From the NCBI RefSeq assembly GCF_014203795.1, contig NZ_JACHJU010000002.1:930001-994000 (forward strand): DNA of 64,000 nucleotides, in the 5' to 3' direction. The first letter of the stretch is position 1, and the number at the start of each line of letters is the position of its first letter. A program made the position numbers and the translations under genes. Positions 57,785 through 64,000 of this stretch are shown piece by piece. The stretch comes from Streptosporangium album. Its GTDB lineage: Bacteria > Actinomycetota > Actinomycetes > Streptosporangiales > Streptosporangiaceae. The notes below the pieces were generated by a model, which saw only the letters and a list, made by a program, of their open reading frames with translations, made no database searches and was not told where the DNA came from.

Positions 57785-57925
57785 CCTCTGGTCGGTGATG
57801 TCGCACACGCACGCACGCTTCGCCTTCGGCGCGGGCCGGCACGATGCTCAGGATGCGCAGCCGTACGGGATCGGCCAGGGCTTTGAGCCGCTGGGCGAGG
57901 TCGGCCGCGGTCCGAGCGACCGTGG
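57785..57925 (-). pseudogene. ArsR-family regulator fragment with a 4-base slip
   Basis: The - strand reads ADLAQRLKALADPVRLRILSIV, the winged-helix start of ArsR/SmtB regulators. The following metal-site-like EACVCDIT appears as GEACVRVRHH because GTGC is repeated once too often (GCGTGCGTGCGTGTGC). The rest of the gene is absent. The surrounding 57568-58144 holds no intact gene that I can see. Confidence 0.55.
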
Positions 57926-58144
57926 GCTGACCTCGTTCGGCAGTGGCCTGTACGGCACGGCCGAGCGCCAGGCCCTGCCCGCCTCGCCGGGGACGCGGAC
58001 CTTGTCGCGGATGGCCGGTCTCCTGGCGGCCAAACTAAGCTTTGCTTATCTACTCAGTATTCCTGTGTAGTCTGTGCCCGTCCGGAGGACGGTCCAGCCG
58101 GCCCCCGGCCATGTGCGATCACACGAGATACGAGGAGACGAGTC

Positions 58145-58732
58145 ATGGCCAAGCTTGAGATCATTGTCGCGAGCACCCGCCCCGGCCGGGTCGGCCTGCC
58201 GATCGGGCAGTGGATCGAAGCGGAGGCGGTGGCGCACGACGGTTTCCCGGAGGTTGAGCTTGTCGATCTCGCCGAGGTGAACCTGCCGTTCATGAACGAG
58301 CCCAACCACCCGCGGATGGGCCAGTACACCCACCAGCACACCCGCGACTGGAGCGCGAAGGTCGCCGAGGCCGACGCCTTCGTCTTCGTCCTGCCGGAGT
58401 ACAACTACGGGTACAACGCCGAGCTCAAGAACGCCATCGACTACCTGCACAAGGAGTGGTCCTACAAGCCCGTCGGCCTGGTCAGTTACGGCGGTGTCGC
58501 GGCCGGCACCCGCGCTGCCCAGATGATCAAGCAGGTGGTCACCACGCTCAAGATGACCCCGATCTTCGAGGCGGTTGCCATCCCCTTCGTCGGTCAGTTC
58601 GTCGACGACGAGAATAGATTGATCCCGAACGAGGTTATGGTCGCGTCGGCCAAGGCCATGCTCGACGAGCTGGCCAGGGTGAGCGAGGTCCTGCGGGTGC
58701 TGCGCGAGGGCATCGCCCCCGTGAGGAGGTGA
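58145..58732 (+). CDS. NADPH-dependent FMN reductase / flavodoxin-like quinone reductase
   Basis: A 195-residue flavodoxin-fold enzyme. It has the FMN phosphate loop STRPGRVGLPIG, the LPEYNYGYNAELKNAID motif typical of NAD(P)H-dependent FMN and azo/quinone reductases, and SYGGVAAGTRA. GAGGAGACGAGTC precedes the ATG. It is followed 10 bases later by an HxlR regulator, a common oxidative or electrophile-stress pair. Confidence 0.92.
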   Translation: MAKLEIIVASTRPGRVGLPIGQWIEAEAVAHDGFPEVELVDLAEVNLPFMNEPNHPRMGQYTHQHTRDWSAKVAEADAFVFVLPEYNYGYNAELKNAIDYLHKEWSYKPVGLVSYGGVAAGTRAAQMIKQVVTTLKMTPIFEAVAIPFVGQFVDDENRLIPNEVMVASAKAMLDELARVSEVLRVLREGIAPVRR

Positions 58733-58742
58733 GGGGAGAGCC

Positions 58743-59093
58743 ATGAGCGAGGTGCACAGCGTCTGCGTGCGGTACCACGCGGCGGTCGAGCTGATCGGCG
58801 CCCGCTGGTCCGGCGCCATCTTGCGTGCCCTGTTCACCGGCCATCGCCGGTACGCGCAGATCAAGGCCGCCGTGCCGGGACTGAGTGACACCATGCTGAC
58901 CGAGCGGCTGCGCACCCTGGAGGTCGAGGGGCTCGTCGAGCGCCACGTCGTCCAGTCCTCCCCCGTCCAGGTCGAGTACCACCTCACCGAGAAGGGCCTC
59001 GACCTCGCACCGGTGCTGGAAGCCGTGATCACCTGGTCGCACAAGTGGATCCCGCTCCCGCGGGAAGCCGCCGGCGACCCGGGCACCGGTTGA
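58743..59093 (+). CDS. HxlR-family transcriptional regulator
   Basis: A 116-residue winged-helix protein: ELIGARWSGAILRALF, RRYAQIKAAVPGLSDTMLTERLRTLEVEGLV and VEYHLTEKG. A single Cys near the N-terminus (SVCVRYH) matches redox- or electrophile-sensing HxlR types such as HypR, though regulation by that Cys is inferred. GGGGAGAGCC precedes the ATG. It probably controls the reductase operon it belongs to. Confidence 0.9.
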   Translation: MSEVHSVCVRYHAAVELIGARWSGAILRALFTGHRRYAQIKAAVPGLSDTMLTERLRTLEVEGLVERHVVQSSPVQVEYHLTEKGLDLAPVLEAVITWSHKWIPLPREAAGDPGTG

Positions 59094-59131
59094 GAGGCTG
59101 ATCGGACACCTGGTGCGGTTCCCCGGGCCTG

Positions 59132-60526
59132 TCAGAAGACGCGGAAGTGGTGGAACAGCTCGTAGGCGGCGCCCTGGGCGGTGAAGGCGCGGGCTTCGGA
59201 GCGTTTGACGGCCAGGTAGGCGGAGCTGCGCAGCGGGCCCAGGGCGTCCATGAGGACCTCGTCGGCCTCCAGGGCGTCGAGGGCCTCGTCCAGGGTGGTG
59301 GGGAGACGGGGGACGCGCCCTTCGGGGAGGGTTGCGGGGTCGACGTCGACGGGGTCTCCGGGGTCGAGCCCGCGGCGGATGCCGTCGAGGCCGGCGTGCA
59401 GGACGGCGCCGAGGGAGAGGTAGGGGTTGGCCGAGGAGTCGGAGGGTTTGAACTCCAGGTTGGCCGAGGCTTCGGCGTCCTGTCCTGTCGGAGAGCAGAT
59501 CCGCACCGCGGCCTCGCGGTTGTCCATGCCGTAGCAGGCGTAGGCGCTCGACCACATCCTCGGTGCCAGCCGCCGGAAGCTGTTGACCGAACCGCAGGTC
59601 AGCGCGGTGAGTGCCGGGAGGTGGGCGATCAGGCCGCCGATGAAGCGGTAGCCCGTGGCCGACAGGCCGTAGCGGTCGGCGGGGTCGCTGAAGACGTTGA
59701 TCTGTAGCTCGGGGTCCCACAGGGACAGGTGCAGGTGGGCGCCGTTGCCGGCCTGGCCGGCGAGGGGTTTGGGGGCCAGGGAGGCCCACATGGACATGCC
59801 GAGGGCGACGCCGCGGACGGTCTCGCGGTAGAGGACCTGGTTGTCGGCGGCGCGCATGGCGGTGGCGTGACGGATGGAGAGTTCCTGCTGGCCGTGGCCG
59901 AGCTCGGGGTGGTAGTGCTCGACCCGCAGTCCCTGGGTCTCCATGGCGTGGATCAGGCGCATCGTGTAGTCGTGGGCCGCGTCGAAGCCGGTGGTGGCGT
60001 AGCAGAGGCTGTCGTCGAGGGGGACCAGCCGGTCCAGGCCGCCGGCGGGGTCGGGCACCCGGTGGCCGAGGGTGAACTCGGGTTCGTAGGCGGCGACGGC
60101 GACGTGGCCCTCGGCGGCCAGGGCGGCGATCGCCTCGCGCAGGAAGGTGCGCGGGCAGCAGGGCCAGGGGGAGCCGTCGGTCCGGCGCAGGTCCGACAGC
60201 ATGGCGGCGGCGCCGGGGGCGTAGGGCAGCGGGACGAAGGTGGTCGGGTCGGGAACGAGGCGGACCTCGCCGACCGGGCCGAGGTGTTCGACGTCCTGGA
60301 GCTGGTCGAGCATGTTCATCGCCATCATGGCCACGGTGTGGCCGACGCCGGTGGTGAGCCGTTCGGCGAGCCGGGAGCGGGAGACGGCCTTGCCCCGGAT
60401 CACTCCGCCGTGGTCGGCGTAGAGGAAACGGGTCAGTTCGATGTGCTCGGTCTCGGCGTGCTCGACGGCGCGGAGGGCCGCCGGGCCGAGCCGATGGACT
60501 CCGGTGGCGCTGTGACGATCTCCCAT
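59132..60526 (-). CDS. Glutamine-synthetase-family ligase (GlnA-like, non-housekeeping)
   Basis: A 464-residue member of the GS fold. It has the ammonia/substrate region (YEPEFTLG, HPELGHGQQELS), the ATP-site GNGAHLHLSLWD, and the late motif LEFKPSDSSANPYLSLGA. Sequence and length fit gamma-glutamylpolyamine or gamma-glutamyl-amine ligases rather than GlnA1, and no adenylylation loop is obvious. Substrate unknown. ATG at 60526 is favoured; a longer frame to 60643 lacks similarity. Confidence 0.85.
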   Translation of the reverse strand: MGDRHSATGVHRLGPAALRAVEHAETEHIELTRFLYADHGGVIRGKAVSRSRLAERLTTGVGHTVAMMAMNMLDQLQDVEHLGPVGEVRLVPDPTTFVPLPYAPGAAAMLSDLRRTDGSPWPCCPRTFLREAIAALAAEGHVAVAAYEPEFTLGHRVPDPAGGLDRLVPLDDSLCYATTGFDAAHDYTMRLIHAMETQGLRVEHYHPELGHGQQELSIRHATAMRAADNQVLYRETVRGVALGMSMWASLAPKPLAGQAGNGAHLHLSLWDPELQINVFSDPADRYGLSATGYRFIGGLIAHLPALTALTCGSVNSFRRLAPRMWSSAYACYGMDNREAAVRICSPTGQDAEASANLEFKPSDSSANPYLSLGAVLHAGLDGIRRGLDPGDPVDVDPATLPEGRVPRLPTTLDEALDALEADEVLMDALGPLRSSAYLAVKRSEARAFTAQGAAYELFHHFRVF

Positions 60527-60678
60527 GCTCTCTGCGTAACACGTCTGTGCGGGCAGGCAAAGCACATTGCGGGATGGCTCGGGTTGCGCTGATTGCGCGC
60601 TCCCGCATGGATCGGGCGGGAGCGCCGGGAGAAAGGTCGGCAACGTGGGTCAGGGGCGGAGCAAACCTCCGCCGGCGG

Positions 60679-60840
60679 TCAGCTCAGCACACGTGTGAAG
60701 AACAGGGCCAGTTGGTCCGCTCCCCTCACGATCCCGTCGAAGACTCCGGTCACCGCGTCCGCCGCCTGGGCGGGTTTGGTGAACAGATAAAAGGCCACGA
60801 ACGCCACCGCTACGTAGGTAGCGACCTTCTTGACCTGCAT
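60679..60840 (-). CDS. 53-residue single-span membrane or secreted protein
   Basis: A small gene, starting MQVKKVATYVAVAFVAFYLF, then TKPAQAADAVTGVFDGIVRG and ending FFTRVLS. A basic start and a hydrophobic helix (7-20) resemble a membrane anchor or signal peptide; QAADAV could be a signal peptidase site. GGAGG lies seven bases upstream of the ATG and an AT-rich TATATA box lies 34-39 bases upstream, so expression is likely. Function unknown. Confidence 0.68.
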   Translation of the reverse strand: MQVKKVATYVAVAFVAFYLFTKPAQAADAVTGVFDGIVRGADQLALFFTRVLS

Positions 60841-61021
60841 TGGGGGCCTCCTGCAGTTCCAGTCCCAGCCTTATATACCCGGATTTTAAGGACCTTTGGC
60901 ATTTTCGGCCCGGGTGGCTCCCGGATTTTGTTGATCATACCTGCCCGGCCGGGGCGATCCATGGCCAGATCGCTGGATTGGCATGAGTCCCCCCACGCCA
61001 TCGTGCGGTGAGGAGGGACGC
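60841..61021. other. AT-rich intergenic region
   Basis: A divergent gap. On the - strand TATATA (near 60873-60878) probably serves the 53-residue gene. On the + strand the right end carries AGGAGGGA before a ten-codon frame. Nothing else recognisable. Confidence 0.4.
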
Positions 61022-61054
61022 ATGTCCAACCCTTACTGCCATATGTACCGCTAG
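61022..61054 (+). CDS. Ten-codon open frame with a strong ribosome site
   Basis: ATG to TAG encodes MSNPYCHMYR. AGGAGGGA lies 4-11 bases upstream, stronger than for most genes here. A very GC-rich, self-complementary stretch follows (61060-61130). It could be a leader peptide or chance; there is no intact gene directly downstream to regulate. Confidence 0.3.
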   Translation: MSNPYCHMYR

Positions 61055-61198
61055 GGGTAGGCGGGGGCGGATCGCCACCCGGTGGGGGATCGCCGCCCGT
61101 CCGGCGGGAGGGCGGGTGGGCGCCACCCCCCAAAAAAAGCTAAGGGTTCTTGGCAACTGGCGCATCCATAGCCCCGGCAGCTCCGGATAACAGGTCAA

Positions 61199-61495
61199 GA
61201 CACCGCAAGGAACGCCTATATGACCCGACCTGCCTCTGCTGTCCTGATCCTGCACGGAGGACGCGCCACCAGCGCGGCGCCGACGGCCCCTACGACGCGA
61301 TCGGCTCGGTCGAGATGGGCGGGCACTACGTCCGGACGGTGCACGAGTGGTGCCGGACCTTCGATTCCCGCCACGCCGAGGCCGTCGCGCTGGTCGGCGA
61401 GTCGCGGCCCTCATGACCTACTTCCTGGCCGCGAAGACCGGCAAGCCGCTGCTGGAGAGGCGGCTGTCGGAGTCGCGCCCCGGCACCGGGGCCGT
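61199..61495 (+). pseudogene. Composite of gene fragments (hydrolase start and methyltransferase piece)
   Basis: ATG at 61199 opens MTRPASAVLILHGG, the typical start of an alpha/beta hydrolase, but similarity ends within 20 codons. In another frame, DGPYDAIGSVEMGGHYVRT, then WCRTFDSRHAEAVALVGE match a cyclopropane-fatty-acid-synthase-like methyltransferase fragment. A third short piece (YFLAAKTGKPLLERRL) is unassigned. None is complete. Confidence 0.5.
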
Positions 61496-62128
61496 TCAGA
61501 CGCCCAGCCGGGCGTCCATCAGCGCGGCCACGGCCTCCTCGGGGCCGGCGACGTCGACCGGGGCGTGGGACTGGCGGCCGAAGCAGAACAGCAGCAGCTC
61601 ACCGGCCGTGCCGGTCACCTCGACCACGGCCGCGTCCCTGGTGCCGCCGAGGGCGACGCCGCCGCCGATGCGGTGCAGGACGACGCCGACCGGGGACCTG
61701 CGCAGGAACACCCGCCTGCCGGCGCGGATCCGCTTCCAGAAGGTCTCCTCCAGGTCGGCCGGGAGCTCGCGCGGCTCCCAGACCCGCTGCGCCCGCCGTA
61801 CGTCCTCGTGGTGGACGAAGAACTCCATCGCGTTGACGGCGTTGTCCATGCCGGGCACCAGGCCGTAGAGCCCGGCCGGGCCGGAGAGGATCAGCTTCAC
61901 CAGGCCCTCGTAGCCGTATCTGGCCTTCAGGGCCTCCTGCACGGAGGCGGTGTATCCGGCCAGCGGCCGGAGCGCGATGCCACCCGCGGCGTCCGGGCGG
62001 CGCTCGCGCAGGACGAGGTGGGCGGCGAGGTCGAAGGTGGTCCAGCCCTCGCAGAGCGTGGGGGCGTCCGGGCCGAGCTGGAGGAGCAGGTCGCCGAGAG
62101 CGGCGCGTTCGGCGCGGGCATGATTCAT
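61496..62128 (-). CDS. TIGR03085-type metal-binding protein (DinB/maleylpyruvate isomerase-like fold)
   Basis: A 210-residue protein with an N-terminal four-helix region (LCEGWTTFDLAAHLVLRERRPD, NAVNAMEFFVHHEDVRRAQ). It matches the actinobacterial TIGR03085 group related to mycothiol-dependent maleylpyruvate isomerases and DinB. The His residues in AAHL and FFVHHED are the likely metal ligands. Reaction unknown. ATG at 62128. Confidence 0.82.
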   Translation of the reverse strand: MNHARAERAALGDLLLQLGPDAPTLCEGWTTFDLAAHLVLRERRPDAAGGIALRPLAGYTASVQEALKARYGYEGLVKLILSGPAGLYGLVPGMDNAVNAMEFFVHHEDVRRAQRVWEPRELPADLEETFWKRIRAGRRVFLRRSPVGVVLHRIGGGVALGGTRDAAVVEVTGTAGELLLFCFGRQSHAPVDVAGPEEAVAALMDARLGV

Positions 62129-62278
62129 CTGATCATCCTAACAATGCCGTCATCTGGGCAATCGCCTCCGATCGGGGCGGGAGACGACACTCCGGAAAGG
62201 GCCTCGGGGAATAAGGACGCGATCGCGCGTGATAGTGACATACGTAGCAATGTTCATCTTCGAAAGGACACCCCCCGA

Positions 62279-64000
62279 GTGGCGAGCAAGGTGACTCCCG
62301 CCGTCATGCGTAAGGGATTCCACGTACTCGGGGTGGCCATCCGGGCCGAGAAGGCGGTCTTCGCCGCAGCCACCCTGTCCAGCGCACTCTACGGCGTCAT
62401 GACGGTCGGGTCGGCGTGGGCGCTCGGCTGGGCCACCGAGAACGTCGTGTTACCCGCCTTCGCCAAGGGGGACGTCGCGGCCGGGACACTCGTCTCGGGC
62501 GCGCTTCTCATCCTGGGCGTCGCGCTGCTCAAGGCGCTCGGCGTGGCCGGCCGGCGGTTCTTCGCCGGGGTCATGCAGTACCGGATGCAGGCCCGCTCCC
62601 GCCGGGAGGTCACCCGCCAGTACCTCAGGCTCCCGCTGGCCTGGCACCATCGGCACCCGACCGGCCAGCTGCTGTCCAACGCCAGCTCCGACGCCGAGGC
62701 GGCCTGGGCTCCGCTGGCTCCGCTGCCGATGGCGGTCGGCGTGGTCGTCATGCTCGTCACCGCCGCCGTCGCGCTGGTGTTCACCGATCCCGTCCTCGCC
62801 CTGGTCGGCTTCCTGATCTTCCCGGCGATCGCCGTGCTGAACCTGATCTACCAGCGCAGGCTCAGTCCCCTGGCCACCCGCGCCCAGCAGTTGCGCGCCG
62901 AGGTCAGCGAGATCGCCCACGAGAGCTTCGACGGCGCCCTGGTCGTCAAGACCCTCGGACGCGAGGACGAGGAGACCGCCCGGTTCCAGGCCAGGGCCGA
63001 GGAGCTGCGCGACGCCAACATCGCCGTCGGCCGCGTCCGCGGCCTGTTCGATCCGATGCTGGAGGCCCTGCCCACCCTGGGCGTGCTCGCGGTGCTGATC
63101 GTCGGCGCGTGGAGGCTGGAGAGCGGCGCGGTCAGCTCGGGCGTCCTGATCCAGGTCGCCTACCTGTTCACCCTGCTGGCCTTCCCGATCCGCGCGCTCG
63201 GCTGGGTGCTCGCCGAGCTGCCCCGCGCCGTCGTCGGCTACGAGAGGGTGCAGGCCGTCCTGACCGCGACCGGCTCCATGGAGTACGGCACCGCCACGCT
63301 GCCCGGCACGCTCCCGGCCAGGCTGGAGGTCCGCGACCTCGACTACGGCTACGACGGCTTCCCGGTCCTGCGGGGGGTCGGCTTCGAGGCCGAGCCGGGC
63401 CGTACGCTCGCGCTGGTCGGCCCAACCGGCTCGGGCAAGTCCACCCTCACCCAGACCCTCGTCCGCCTGGTCGACCCGGCGGCCGGAGCCGTGCTGGTGG
63501 ACGGGGTGGACCTGCGCGACGTCGCCCGCGGCGGGGTCAGCGGGGCGGTGGCGCTGGTGCCGCAGCAGACGTTCCTGTTCGACGACACCGTGCGCGGCAA
63601 CGTCACCCTGGGCCTGCCGGTCGGCGACGAGGACGTCTGGGCGGCGTTGCGCCTGGCCCAGGCCGACGGCTTCGTCAGCGCTCTGCCCTCCGGGCTCGAC
63701 ACCAAGGTCGGCGAGCGCGGCACCACCCTGTCCGGCGGCCAGCGCCAGCGTCTGGCCCTGGCCCGCGCGCTGGTCCGCCGCCCCCGGCTGCTCATCCTGG
63801 ACGACGCCACCTCCAGCGTGGACCCCCAGGTCGAGGCCAGGATCCTGTACGGCCTGCGGGACGCGGCCCAGGCCTCGACCGTGCTGGTCGTCGCCTACCG
63901 GATGGCCACCATCGCCCTGGCCGACGAGGTCGTCTACCTCGAACACGGCAGCGTCGTCGACCGGGGATCCCACCAGGAGCTGCTCGTCCGCTGCGAGGGC
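62279..64000 (+). CDS. ABC exporter subunit (fused membrane and ATPase domains), 3' end outside the window
   Basis: 574 codons are visible and the frame is still open. Six membrane helices (about 20-330) precede the ATPase domain. Walker A is GPTGSGKS (381-388), the signature is LSGGQRQR and the D-loop is SSVD. Two catalytic positions are altered: the Walker B glutamate is Asp (LLILDD, residue 509) and the switch His is Tyr (VVAYRMAT, residue 540). This is the pattern of the degenerate-site half of a heterodimeric exporter, so a partner gene is expected just downstream. GTG at 62279 has GAAAGGA 10 bases upstream. Confidence 0.9.
   Translation, partial: MASKVTPAVMRKGFHVLGVAIRAEKAVFAAATLSSALYGVMTVGSAWALGWATENVVLPAFAKGDVAAGTLVSGALLILGVALLKALGVAGRRFFAGVMQYRMQARSRREVTRQYLRLPLAWHHRHPTGQLLSNASSDAEAAWAPLAPLPMAVGVVVMLVTAAVALVFTDPVLALVGFLIFPAIAVLNLIYQRRLSPLATRAQQLRAEVSEIAHESFDGALVVKTLGREDEETARFQARAEELRDANIAVGRVRGLFDPMLEALPTLGVLAVLIVGAWRLESGAVSSGVLIQVAYLFTLLAFPIRALGWVLAELPRAVVGYERVQAVLTATGSMEYGTATLPGTLPARLEVRDLDYGYDGFPVLRGVGFEAEPGRTLALVGPTGSGKSTLTQTLVRLVDPAAGAVLVDGVDLRDVARGGVSGAVALVPQQTFLFDDTVRGNVTLGLPVGDEDVWAALRLAQADGFVSALPSGLDTKVGERGTTLSGGQRQRLALARALVRRPRLLILDDATSSVDPQVEARILYGLRDAAQASTVLVVAYRMATIALADEVVYLEHGSVVDRGSHQELLVRCEG

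Noticed and set aside
57678..58070. A 130-codon + strand frame
   Set aside because: No similarity or ribosome site, and it lies opposite the ArsR fragment in a debris region.

Overview
This is a high-GC actinomycete chromosome segment with GTG starts, tightly overlapping operons, meso-diaminopimelate-type MurE, DivIVA/SepF and PknB-type kinases. Gene content and order fit a filamentous actinomycete, most likely of the Streptosporangiaceae (Streptosporangium, Nonomuraea, Microbispora and relatives). I cannot fix the genus from sequence alone.

Positions 1-19159 hold the division and cell-wall (dcw) cluster on the + strand: rsmH (partial), an ftsL-like gene, ftsI, murE, murF, mraY, murD, ftsW, murG, murC, ftsQ, ftsZ, a YggS/YlmE PLP protein, sepF, a yggT gene, divIVA and a membrane protein with two Cys/His motifs. 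A 22-bp hairpin at 19207-19253 separates this from ileS on the - strand. ileS carries a T-box riboswitch whose hairpin buries the ileS ribosome binding site. A dksA/traR-type gene, lspA and an rluD-like gene follow on the + strand.

Positions 24852-32239 (- strand) hold three membrane-anchored Ser/Thr kinases. The two adjacent ones share a paralogous extracytoplasmic domain. Downstream of them lie an AraC regulator and azlCD. At 32386-33489 a short leader peptide with clustered Tyr/Phe codons and a U-tailed terminator precede a degenerate DAHP-synthase/chorismate-mutase gene: an apparent aromatic attenuator.

Positions 35094-38880 are decayed. A dnaE copy carries a frameshift and at least three internal deletions. 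A glycosyltransferase and an ECF sigma factor are reduced to fragments, and a cluster of palindromes lies between dnaE and the glycosyltransferase. Then come a class A PBP, an Asp-type MurA, a small membrane protein, an amidase and a YbaK deacylase.

Positions 45246-51502 hold the histidine genes hisD, hisC, hisB, hisH, hisA (priA) and hisF, with two small membrane-protein genes and a RidA-family gene interleaved. From 51503 to 61495 the window is accessory DNA. It contains an IS110 remnant, a PadR operon with its promoter-operator, a tRNA-Thr 3' fragment beside a broken integrase, an MFS exporter, chimeric gene fragments, an FMN-reductase/HxlR pair, a glutamine-synthetase-like gene and a 53-residue membrane protein. 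The window ends with a TIGR03085-type gene and an incomplete ABC exporter whose nucleotide site looks degenerate.
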